DNA from: Mesorhabditis belari
Taxonomy: Eukaryota; Nematoda; Chromadorea; Rhabditida; Rhabditidae
Direction: 5' to 3'
Length of the DNA stretch: 64,000 nt
Assembly (NCBI GenBank): GCA_958450365.1
Contig: CAUEEP010000910.1
Span: forward strand, 124,001-188,000
The translations under genes and the position numbers were made by a program. Each line of letters begins with the position of its first letter. Position 1 is the stretch's first letter. The notes under the pieces were generated by a model, which had not been told where the DNA came from, searched no databases, and saw only the letters and a program-made list of their open reading frames with translations. Of the stretch, positions 54,874 to 64,000 are shown one piece after another.

Positions 54874-57800
54874 ATGGAGTATCTCCAAAAAGTGAGAAGC
54901 ACTGTCACGAAGGCGTATGAACAGGTGGGGATTTAAATTAACGATAAAATAATCATTAAACCATTGAGTATTTCGACGCAGCAAGATTTTTAAGTAAAGC
55001 CTTTTGTTTATCATTTTGTAAAGCCTTTTGTTTATCATTTTGTTTATCATTTTGTTTATCATTTGAAAAACTTATAAAAACTTGAGATTCTTGTTCTCAA
55101 AAGCTAGAAAAGTTGTAAACAAATAAATAAATAACTACTAGGATTTTAAGTATACTTTTAATTGTAAGTATATTCTAAGTTTAACGTTAAATCTTGAACT
55201 TAAGAAATAGTATAATGTAATACTTTATATAGCTGCTCATTTTCGGTTTAATTTTGCATAGGTAGACAACGGAAAAACAAGATTTAACCACTTCAACAGC
55301 AACTTTTTTCACATCAAAAGATAGAGTTTTCCAGATCAAAATATAGAGCTTGGAAAAGTCTATCTTTATGTGGCAAAAAATCCTAAAAAGTAGCCATTGG
55401 AGTGATCAAAACTCGTTGTTCCGTTGAACACCTATTGACAATCAAATCGAGAATGAACAACTCTACTTTATCTGTAAAATCATAAGAAGAAATCCAGGTT
55501 GGAAATGTTGTCGCTGGAAATCCGGCACTTCGTCTCTTCGAACCGGGTGATATGATTGGATCGGCTGGACCGGCTCATTTGTGGAAAATACACAAAGCAA
55601 AGAAGCGATCAACTGGACAAACGGTGGCCATGTGGATTTTCGAGAGAAAACAGGTAAGTAAAGAAGAATTTTTAAGAATAAAATACAGTTTACTAGCTAT
55701 CGGCAAAATAGAAATGATTTTTGAAAGTGCTCTCCAAAGTCTAGCCATCCCAATTTGGATCTAGCCTCCCCAAAGTCTAGCCATCCCATTGTGTCATTGT
55801 TTGGGTTCAGGTTGAAACTTTCTCGAAAGATGATCAAACTCGAATCGTGGACATGTTGAAAAGAGGCGTCAGTCAGCTGACTCGAGTTCGACACCCGAGA
55901 GTGCTCGTCGTTGAGCATCCACTTGAGGAGGGCAGGTAAAACGAAACAAAACAAAACAAAACAGAACGAAATAAGACAATTATTGTATAGATTATCAGCC
56001 TTCTAATATCAGTCTTTTATTATCAGCCTTCTATTATCAGCCTTCTAATATCAGTCTTCTATTATCAGCCTTCTAATATCAGCCTTCTATTATCAGCCTT
56101 CTAATATCAGCCTTCTAATATCAGCCTTCTAATATCAGCCTTCTAATATCAGTCTTCTATTATCAGCCTTCTAATATCAGCCTTCTAATATCAGCCTTCT
56201 AATATCAGCCTTCTAATATCAGTCTTCTATTATCAGCCTTCTAATATCAGCCTTCTAATATCAGCCTTCTAATATCAGCCTTCTAATATCAGCCTTCTAA
56301 TATCAGCCTTCTAATATCAGTCTTTTATTATCAGCCTTCTATTATCAGCCTTCTAATATCAGTCTTCTATTATCAGCCTTCTAATATCAGCCTTCTAATA
56401 TCAGTCTTCTATTATCAGCCTTCTATTATCAGCCTTCTATTATCAGCCTTCTAATATCAGTCTTCTATTATCAGCCTTCTAATACCAACCTTCAAAACAT
56501 TAGCAAAAAGCAGTTTATAAATAAAAAAAAGAGAAAATTACCCGTTTTCATAGTGAGAAAATCTGTCGAAAGGGATGAAGCATTCATCTTTTTTTCTCTC
56601 TTTTGAACTTACTTTTGAAGCTACTGTGAAATCGAATTGTGATTCAGCAAACTCTAGTTATTCTAGAAATCATTTAAAGTTAAACAAAATAAATTTTGAT
56701 TCTAGAAATTGCTAAACAAAAAAAAACAAAATAAAACAAAAATAAAACAAAATAAAACAATCGATTTTTGCTTAAGCGAAGATTGATCTTAATCTATTTT
56801 TACAATCGAGATCTTAGTTTAAAGCATTAGTTACAATTTCTGTTGTTTAAAACGTTCAAAAAAGACTCCAGTATTGTAGAGGGGGGTCGAACCAACCCCC
56901 TCTTTGAAGCCAGACTGACACACGGCGCCTTAGACCACTTGGCCACGCTCACGCTCACTCGGACACCTTCGAGAAATCGCGTTTTTACAAAAAATGACCT
57001 GTCTAATCCCCAAAACTAATTAGATTTTTGGAAAATACATACAATTTTGGATATACTAGTCAAATTTTCAGACCGATTGGTTTAGCCGTTTTTTTCTAAA
57101 ACAGCGGAACAGACACCCTACTCTTTTGCTCATAATAAATCGGAAACAGTAATTCGAATGTTTTTAAATAAACTAGCATCAATAATATCTAACTGATAGT
57201 CGTGACGTGATCACTATGACATTGAAACAAGTTTGATTTCAATTCCCTTCAGGGACTCGTTCATTTTCTGCACCGAGCCCGTGATCGGCAGCTTGGCGAA
57301 CGTGTTGGGACAAACGGAGGGACTCCCACAACCGGCAACCATTCATCATCGAAGTTACAAGTTGCACGAGATCGAGATTCGAATCGGATTGAAACAGGTC
57401 AGTCTTTCAGAAGGTTTTGATTTTAAAGCTCATAAAGAAATAAAGATAGGATTCTTTTAAGCTTTGTATTGGGTTGGTGACTTTGAACTAAAATTTATTC
57501 AACATAAAACCATGAATTCATTCCAAATAATTTCCATTATTATTGACGACTTCTGCTCATTTTACAGGCAATTTGCGGATTCCTCTTTCGTAGTAGGATT
57601 TTGGTTTGTGTGTGAGACAAGTGTGAGACTCAAAAATGGAGGACTGGAGATGGAGACTGGAGATCCCAGTTTGAGCACTTTCTTCAAAAGAAACCCATTT
57701 TGGTGTCAATAGAAAAGTTGTAGAGAATCAAAAATGAGGCTTATAGCCAAATTTCCAAAAAGATACACTTAGTAGTTTCGCTTAAAATGTAAGTTTTGTG

Positions 57801-60800
57801 AAAATTCGTTGGCATTTCTTGAAATTGGCATTTTTTCAAAACCAGTTTTTGAATCGTTCTGAAAATTTGGATATAAGCTTCATTCTTGATTCTCTACAAC
57901 TTTTCCATTGACACCAAAATGGGTTTCTTTTGAAGAAAGTGCTCAAACTGTCATATATGACAATAACCGGCAGTTTTCAATTCACCAACCCAATAGTCAC
58001 CTTCCTTGCTTTAAAGGTATTCAGTTATTTGGCTGTTTTGGCGGTTAATTCTTGTTAACCAACATTTGTCTGGCCAATTCTTGGTTAATTGATCAAGTTC
58101 ACTTCAAAATTTATGCTTCAAAAAAGTTGATTTGCATTTATTTGCATTTATATTCACTCAGTGAGTGGCCGTGGTTGTCGATGGACGAACGGTGATCGTT
58201 TTTCGCATTTTCACATTCTTGTACCTGTAAAACTTTCGAAGTCACAGGAAAATGTCGAGTTTTCGAAAGACTTATTAGCTAAACATCACTCAAAAATCAC
58301 CCCAATTTCTCCAATAATAATCGCCGAATAATTGGGGAAAAACCAATCAATAAATAGGAAGGAAGACAAGAATATGAGTCTTGCAGCAAATTGTAGAAGA
58401 AATAAAAAGTCTCCGTATCAAAATTCGTGTTCAGAACAAAGAAATAGATTAAGAAGATGAAATAACAGATTTCGAGAAAACAAATCGAAATGGCGATCCC
58501 GAAAAACTCCATCTCTCTTTTCATATTGTTCTTGACGAGCTTTGAGTTTAGTTGACTCTGAAAGTGATTGATTGATTGATTGATTCAGCTTCTCTGATTC
58601 AGCTTCTCATCTTCTCAGCTTTAAATCTTTTAAACACCATTATTAATAAGTATTTGAGGGGATTGTGATCAAACTCTTGGCTCTTGATCAAAATTCTTGA
58701 CGATTTTTGAGTTTAACTGACTCTGAATCTAAACACACCTTTTCTAGCGCGCCAAATTCTTTGTCTTTTTGCTTGACATTAGTTAGCGTTGCTGTTAGAA
58801 AACTGAAATCAACAAGTTTTCCAGAAAGTCTGTATGTTTCTACTTTTTTAACACCTACACCCAAAAAGCCTATCCAATTTTGTCTCTTTACCTTTGAATG
58901 TGATCGAAAATGATGCACAAATATCATCAAAATATAGCAAATGATGATAATGATCACGAATAGAGTGTCCACTCCGAAACCATACGCATAATAGAGCACT
59001 CGAAAGTGTTCGTCGATGAACTCTGTGTAGTAGCCGCTATCCGTCTAAACGATGGGATAGTTGAATACAATGATCTTTTTATGGGTTGGGGTTGATTTGT
59101 TGAGGTTGATTTGTTAGGGTTGATTTGTTGGGGTTGGCTTGTTGGGGTTGGCTTGTTGGGGTTGACTTGTTGGGGTTGATTTGTTGGGGTTGGCTTGTTG
59201 GGGTTGGCTTGTTGGGGTTGACTTGTTGGGGTTGATTTGTTGGGGTTGGCTTGTTGGGGTTGGCTTGTTGGGGTTGATTTGTTGGGGTTGGCTTGTTGGG
59301 GTTGGTTGTTGGGGTTGATTTGTTGGGGTTGGCTTGCTGGGGTTGATTTGTTGGGGTTGTTTTGTTGGGGTTGGCTTGTGAGTTTGAGGATCGTATCTGC
59401 CCGGTATCGTATCGTATCGTAGCCATGTAATGCTTAAAGTTGAACACACTGATCCTTTTATGGGTTGGGGCTGGGAATACAAAACATGGTCGGCGCCGGG
59501 ATTCGAACCCGAGACTTCTCGCTTACCAACTTCTCTATCAATGAGCTACACCGACACATATCCCATTGTCGTCAGGATAGGCCTTATTGGATGGTTTGAA
59601 AGGAAATTAGCGTCAAGGACGTTCCGATCGGATTCCAGGGTCTGTAAGCCAGGCCAGGCCAGGTCAGGCCAGCCAGGCCAGGTCAGGCCAGGCCAGGCCA
59701 GGTCAGGCCAGGTCAGGCCAGGTCAGGCCAGGTCAGGCCAGGTCAGGCCAGGCCAGGCCAGGCCAGGTCAGGTCAGAGCCAAGCCAGGTTCAAGCTTGGT
59801 TTCTGGCCACGCTTTTGGCTTTTTCGGGTCAATCTGTGAGCCAGGACAGTTTAAGTCATGCAAGGCTAGGACCTGCTTCTGGCCTGACCTTTGCCTTTCC
59901 GGTTCTGGCTCGGCTCGGCAAAAATCTGACAAAATGATTGGCAAAAGCTTGCTTATTGATTGAAATAGCTATTGCTTATTGATTGCCAAATAGAAAATAG
60001 ATTGCCAAATAGGAATCACAAATCTAATACCTTTCCCGTAATCCATGGCCTATTCTTATTAAGTACCAGCCATAAGTCAATGGCTGATACTTAAATGCAA
60101 ATTTTATCTATCACTCACCTCTTTAACCAATTTCATTTTCGTGAAGAACAAAGCGCAGCCACTCAGGAAACCTGGTATCAATTGAATCAAGTAAATTACA
60201 GTAGTCTTTTCAAGGGACCAAATCTAAACATATACATTTTGACATAAAATAAAAGCCCAACGTTGGGATACTTCAATGGCACAATGATAGCTGTTGCTCG
60301 ATTTAAAGCCAATAGGGTTGAAGTGGTGCCTTGACAGATTCTGAAACAATCTATCTATCTATTATTTGATGTCATGGACGACTGGCATAAGCCCTGTGGC
60401 TGCCATGGACGACTGGCATAGGCCTAGTTGGGGTTGAATCCCGCCGACTGGATTATTACCGTATTTTCTCTAATAGTAGTGGACCCTGAGCGTCGCCTAA
60501 ATTGCTCGAAATCTCGAGAACCGCTTATCAGAACCTATCGATGTGGGGTCGGAAAATGTAGCTCACGATCAGATCTAATAGGGGATTAGAGTGTTGAGCT
60601 TCTGCAAAAGCTTCGAAACCGTAAAATAGTCACCAACTCGGCTCGCCCGGGTGCACTACTATTAGAGAAAATACGGTAGTTCTTTTTTCCAATCTATGAG
60701 TTTTTTCTTCTCTACATTTTGGGCTTACCAATTTTGGTTAGGGATTTTCCTTATGAATTTTTGTACTTACTTGTTTGTACCACATTATTTGTGTGAATAA

Positions 60801-63800
60801 ATGTATCTAACCTGCCAGCCCAGGCGATAGCAATAGAGACTTGTCCAGCGGTTGGACCCAGCCATAGATAAACGTCAATAAATAAACCATGACTCGGTAG
60901 AAAAGTACCCAGATAGTTATTTATAATAGCGATTAGATCGACTAGGCCACCGATCTGTGATTACTGATTACTGTGAATATCTATGGTTTGCTGTACACAG
61001 CCAGCTCCAGGGCTGTTTCCTGGGATAGCCAAATCAATCCAGCTGGTCCAGGTCCATGTTTGAATCCAGCTGGATTGGCTTTAGAAAAAGCTCCGCTCTT
61101 TGTTCACAGCCTTAGTAGCAGCTCTAGTACTGTAGTATTGTACTGAGACGGGAAGGAACAGTTGTTTCCTTACTCAGAAGCTTACTCATGAGCCTAACAT
61201 GAGCCAAAACGATATTACAGCGTCAAATCTCTACAGTACTGCATCTTACACAGTTGTTACTAGCTATGGTACGGTAGCCATGGTACGGTAGCTATGGTAC
61301 GGTACAGTACTACTGACACTTGCTTACCGCATGGATCCGATAAAATACAGATTTCAGTTCAGCTCTTTTCGTGAACAGAAGAAATATCAACAAAACGTAG
61401 ACAGGGATCGTGAACAAAACGAAAACAGTAAAGATTAGCGATAGGATAAAATACGTGTCCATTTGATAGCATTCCTTTTTTTACGATTTTCGAAGATTGA
61501 TGAAAACGTTTTTGTAGTTGATGTAAAAAGTTTCGAATTCACATCAAATTCCTGAGAAACTTTTCACTTTTTGCGGAAAAGGAAAAGATCTCAGATTAGA
61601 AAAATTTCAGAATAGAAAAGGTTTCAGAGTTCGTTTATTTTTTTATAGTTCATGATTTTCCCATGTGATTTGGGGAAAACAATTAGCGATGGAAATAGAT
61701 GGGAAATGTTGCGGGAAAGGGGGGCAAAAGTAGTGATCGCAAGTGGAAAGATCAGCAAAAAGATTCACTTTTCGAGTTACAAAGTTGTAGGTTTTTTTTC
61801 TGGGAAAGTTGCTAATCTTCTGAAAACTAATTATCTATCTATTTTTGGGGTTTGAATTAAGAAATTCGCAAAAGATTGATTAAGAAATCGAGCTATAAGT
61901 TGTTCTGTAATTTTAAAAACTAGTATTTTAGTAAAAACTAGTAAACAAGCAAAAAGTGTGGAACTGAATATGAACATAGGACAATCGATTCTCATTTTCA
62001 GGCCGCTGAAGCGTTGACTTTTCTGCATGTGGACGCGAAAATGATGCATCGAAACGTTTGCCCGACGTCGATTATTCTCAATGAGAAGGGAGACTTTAAA
62101 TTGGCTGGATTCGATTTTGCCATGACCGCCTCGACAAACGATCCATCGGGGGTGAGTTGAGCCTGAGCAAATAAGATTGAGCAAATAACACATCAAAAGC
62201 AATCAAGCTAAATGGCTAAGCCTAAGCCTAAGCCTAAGCCTAAGCCTAAACCTAAGCCTAAGCCTGAACCTGAGCCTGAGCCTGAGCCTAAGCCTAAGCC
62301 TAAGCCTAAGCCTAAGCCTAAGCCTAAGCCTAAGCCTAAGCCTGGCCTGAGCCCCAAAATGTGCAATCAATACCAGAAAAGTTTTGTAAAATAGCAATAA
62401 ATAAAGTACAAAATCCTTTTTACTAGATTTCTTGCGATTCATCAGACATCGATGACCATATCTCTTGGCAACTTCTCCCGTCCGTCGACTTTTTGGCGCC
62501 AGAGTTGGCAGCTGGTGGGAGGTAAGTAATGAGCAATTATAATGATCTTGTAGGAGAAACGGCTAGACGGATTTAGCTGAAAATTTCACTGAATACATAA
62601 AACTATCTCCTCTTTCTTTTGCGCCAAAAATTAAGAATAGTTTTCAATCAAACAAGTGAAGTAGCAGGCGATTTCGGAAAATGGACCGTGGCACCCAGAA
62701 ACCCCCAAAAATGAAAGCTTTTCAAAATCGCTCAAATGGCATTGTATAGAGGACGAAATAGCTCTTTGGATAATGAATGAATGGAATGGGATAATAGGAA
62801 TAGGAATGGGATAACCCAGGTTTTGATTGCTAGCTTCATTCGTTATAAAATCGATGTTTTCGAAGAACCGAAATTACTTATTTGCCAGCCCATTTTAAAC
62901 CAGTTTTAATATTATTTTGCAGAAAAATAATTGGCCTTTCTAATGAAAAAAACCGTAGTTCAATTGGTGAATTTGTTGTTTTTAACAAGTATGGAAAGGA
63001 ACAAAAAGACTTTCTGGAAAGCCTAATATCAATGCACTTTTCCAGAAGCGAGCCCAGCTCTGATGTCTATTCCCTGGCGGTTGTCTCTTATGCGATTTTC
63101 AACGACGGAAAAACCCCATTCCAATGCAAGAATCGTCTGGATCTTTTGCGTCAAAACACAGAAAAGGTTAGGAAATTCTTTTTGCTTAAAAACATTTCCT
63201 TTTTAGTTAAAAGCAGTGCCACCTGAATGGGCACTCCGAATCCCGGAAACTTTCCGAGAGGATTTCAAACTTTGTCTTAACAAGATGCCAAAGATACGAC
63301 CAGATGCGGCTCAATTTACAAAGGTTGGCTAAGAAAAGGATTTCTTAAAAGGATTAAGCTTTCTTAAAAGGATTAAGACTTCTTAAAAGGATTAAGCTTT
63401 CTTAAAAGGATTAGGCTTTCTTAAAAGGATTAAGCTTTCTTAAAAGGATTAAGATTCCTTAAAAGGATAAAGCTTTCTTAAAAGAATTAAGCTTTCTTAA
63501 AAGGATTAAGCTTTCTTAAAAGGATTAAGCTTTCTTAAAAGGATTAAGCTTTCTTTCCTAAAAGGATTCAGCCTTCTTAAAAGAATTAAGCTTTCTTAAA
63601 AGGATTAAGCTTTCTTTCCTAAAAGGATTAAGCTTTCTTAAAAGGATTAAGCTTTCTTAAAAAGATTAAGCCTTCTTAAAAGAATTAAGCTTTCGAAATA
63701 GCTTTGAGTTTTCTTCAGAGTTATCAAGGAAAATAACAAACAGCCTGAGATTAAAAAGATTTAAATCATTAATAAAAGCTTAATTGGGGTGTAAGTGATA

Positions 63801-64000
63801 AGGAGTACAGGTAGCTGTTTTGTACAGCAATAGATGCAGCCAAAAATCCTTTCTTTCTTGTGTTTCTTTCATCAGTTTTGTTCCAAAAAGCTTTGTTCAT
63901 CAAAATCGAATCTCTTTCAGATTCCATTCTTCAAAGATCACCGCCTCGACACCGTGCAAACTCTCGAATCTTTTATGCAACACGAGCAAATGATCAAAAT
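54874..64000 (+). CDS. SCYL2: SCY1-like pseudokinase 2, 5 prime part (runs off window)
   Basis: Exons 54874-54924, 55498-55653, 55811-55935, 57253-57397, 62002-62151, 62427-62521, 63046-63166, 63207-63323 and 63921-64000 (continuing) join in phase. The order matches SCYL2: MEYLQKVRSTVTKAYEQ, GNPALRLFEPGDMIGSAGPA, HLWKIHKAKKRSTGQTVAMW, GVSQLTRVRHPRVLVVEHPL, FCTEPVIGSLANVLGQ, FLAPELAAGG, SSDVYSLAVVSYAIF, IRPDAAQFTKIPFF. Catalytic motifs are degenerate: VAMW for VAxK, HRN for HRD and GFDF for DFG. It is thus a pseudokinase, as known for the family, whose members act in clathrin-dependent endosome-Golgi traffic. HEAT-like repeats and the C-terminus lie outside the window. Introns carry minisatellites, an interstitial telomere tract, MITEs and a whole antisense receptor gene. 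Confidence 0.93.
55994..56485. repeat. 14-bp minisatellite (ATCAGCCTTCTAAT)
   Basis: About 35 copies of ATCAGCCTTCTAAT, with TATT and AGTCTT variants recurring in a higher-order pattern, in intron 3 of SCYL2. Confidence 0.93.
56876..56953 (-). pseudogene. tRNA-like pseudogene (Leu/Ser type)
   Basis: On the minus strand GAGCGTGGCCAAGTGGTCTA and AGGCGCC resemble the 5 prime half (box A) of a Leu or Ser tRNA, and GGTTCGACCCC resembles box B. However, the acceptor arms do not pair, the T-loop is too long, and the anticodon arm cannot be placed. It may instead be a tRNA-derived SINE fragment. Confidence 0.5.
57467..57995. mobile_element. 529-bp mariner-type hairpin MITE
   Basis: Ends TATTGGGTTGGTGACTTTGA and the inverse TTCACCAACCCAATA, bounded by TA. 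Inner arms CAGTTTGAGCACTTTCTTCA, AAAGAAACCCATTTTGGTGT and CAAAAATGAGGCTTATA pair with 57870-57955. No ORF. Located in intron 4 of SCYL2 upstream of the nested receptor gene's 3 prime end. Confidence 0.8.
58297..61462 (-). CDS. Nematode serpentine chemoreceptor (srg/srv-like), nested in SCYL2 intron
   Basis: Six exons (61328-61462, 60812-60954, 60262-60340, 60119-60223, 58892-59044, 58297-58557) splice in phase to 291 aa, a typical length for nematode 7TM chemoreceptors. Helix segments: ILSLIFTVFVLFTIPVYVLL, IGGLVDLIAIINNYLGTFL, TAGQVSIAIAWAGRICQGT, TVIYLIQLIPGFLSGCALFF, TLFVIIIIICYILMIFVHHF, FFGIAISICFLEICYFIFLI and a last helix before IIRRLLLEKLG. The intracellular loop motif after helix 3, LNRATAIIVPLKYPNIWS, is typical of the srg superfamily (srg, srv, sru, srx). 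It likely senses a chemical cue in neurons. It lies entirely within SCYL2 intron 4 on the opposite strand. Its own fourth intron holds two tandem arrays and a tRNA-like pseudogene. Confidence 0.85.
59088..59375. repeat. G-rich 15-bp minisatellite (TTGTTGGGGTTGRYT)
   Basis: About nineteen copies of TTGTTGGGGTTGGCT or TTGTTGGGGTTGATT. Regular GGGG runs on the plus strand could favour quadruplex or slipped structures. The array is flanked by two copies of a short segment (ATGATCTTTTTATGGGTTGG at 59070, TGATCCTTTTATGGGTTGG at 59449). Confidence 0.92.
59489..59555 (-). pseudogene. tRNA-like pseudogene, truncated anticodon arm
   Basis: On the minus strand a 7-bp acceptor stem pairs (GTCGGTG / CGCCGAC), followed by a D-arm-like TAGCTCATTGATAGAGA and a good T-arm TCGGGTTCGAATCCCGG with consensus box B. 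The total of 67 nt is about 5 nt short, with no complete anticodon stem, so it is probably a pseudogene or a SINE promoter region rather than a working tRNA. Confidence 0.6.
59645..59775. repeat. 10-bp minisatellite (GCCAGGTCAG)
   Basis: About thirteen copies of GCCAGGYCAG. It is followed at 59805-59910 by a dispersed repeat (CTTTTGGCTTTTTCGGGTCA to CCTGACCTTTGCC) that also occurs at 53725-53830. Confidence 0.9.
60457..60678. mobile_element. TACCGTA-family hairpin MITE
   Basis: Ends TACCGTATTTTCTCTAATAG followed by TAGTG, and exact complement at the right. TA-bounded, 222 bp, no ORF. It is inserted in intron 2 of the nested receptor gene. Confidence 0.85.
62214..62342. repeat. Interstitial telomeric repeat tract (TTAGGC)n
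   Basis: About 21 tandem hexamers of GCCTAA on the plus strand, i.e. TTAGGC on the minus strand, the canonical nematode telomere unit. An internal block of five variant hexamers (CCTGAG/CCTGAA) and one CCTAAA divides it. It lies within intron 5 of SCYL2. The Lys-Pro and Leu-Arg periodic ORFs through it are artefacts. Confidence 0.95.
62880..63033. mobile_element. mariner-type MITE remnant next to a SCYL2 splice acceptor
   Basis: The right end (inward) TTAGGCTTTCCAGAAAGTCT and interior AGAAAAATAATTGGC match the element at 23258-23773. The left end is missing. The element ends roughly 13-18 bp before exon 7 of SCYL2 (63046), so it supplies much of the branch-point and polypyrimidine context of that acceptor. 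Confidence 0.7.
63330..63695. repeat. 19-bp minisatellite (AAGCTTTCTTAAAAGGATT)
   Basis: About nineteen copies of AAGCTTTCTTAAAAGGATT with variants (TTTCCTAAAAGG, GAATTAAG, AGACTTC), each with a HindIII site, in the SCYL2 intron following exon 8. Confidence 0.92.

Noticed and set aside
60360..60450. tRNA-like box B (GGTTGAATCCC) near 60432
   Set aside because: No matching box A at the right distance and no pairing acceptor stem.
62203..62442. Lys-Pro and Leu-Arg dipeptide repeat ORFs
   Set aside because: Translations of the telomeric hexamer tract in a SCYL2 intron.

Overview
The window is nuclear DNA of a nematode, most likely a rhabditid outside the well-studied Caenorhabditis species. 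The evidence is many short (about 40-60 bp) GT-AG introns ending in TTTAG or TTTCAG, start codons a few bases behind splice-acceptor-like sites (as in SL trans-splicing), recognisable nematode-type genes (unc-51, rhi-1, a nematode 7TM chemoreceptor, HSP12-type small heat shock protein, Tc1/Tc3/mariner elements), and an interstitial tract of the nematode telomere hexamer TTAGGC. All gene models are hand-spliced from the sequence. Reading-frame phase was checked across the junctions, and the places where it fails are stated.

Layout. 1-8 kb: little recognisable coding sequence, several minisatellites, a hAT-like hairpin element and a dead Tc3-like transposon with a second element nested in it. 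8-19.5 kb: three diverged copies of a small cysteine-containing secreted protein (8.0, 15.9 and 17.9 kb), flanking a 16-exon divergent serpin-like gene, a basic Ser/Lys-rich gene just upstream of it, a secreted Lys/Gln-rich gene and a decaying small heat shock gene. 19.8-27 kb: Tc1-like remnant, a GPI-anchored Ly6/uPAR-like protein, and a complete epsilon-type diacylglycerol kinase. 30-37 kb: Rho GDP-dissociation inhibitor, then the autophagy kinase UNC-51/ULK with a Merlin-like and a mariner remnant inside one intron. 38-51 kb: repeat-dominated; it holds a mariner copy with an internal minisatellite, a dynein light chain gene and several tandem arrays, but otherwise only isolated candidate exons. 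51.8-64 kb: a TMEM220-like membrane protein and a SCYL2 pseudokinase gene running off the right end. One SCYL2 intron contains a complete serpentine receptor gene on the opposite strand.

Convincing gene relationships are limited. The Ser/Lys-rich gene and the serpin-like gene are spaced like cistrons of a nematode operon. rhi-1 and unc-51 lie in tandem about 590 bp apart. The diacylglycerol kinase, RhoGDI, UNC-51 and SCYL2 are conserved signalling or trafficking housekeeping genes with no obvious shared pathway.

The most striking property is structural. About 25 distinct minisatellites (6-28 bp units) occupy the window. Several are visibly derived from the inside or the ends of DNA transposons: an 18-bp array from a mariner transposase codon stretch, a 25-bp array from the terminal repeats of a Merlin-like element, and a 17-bp array from a hairpin element nested in a hAT-like element. 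This suggests a genome in which transposon sequence repeatedly seeds tandem arrays.
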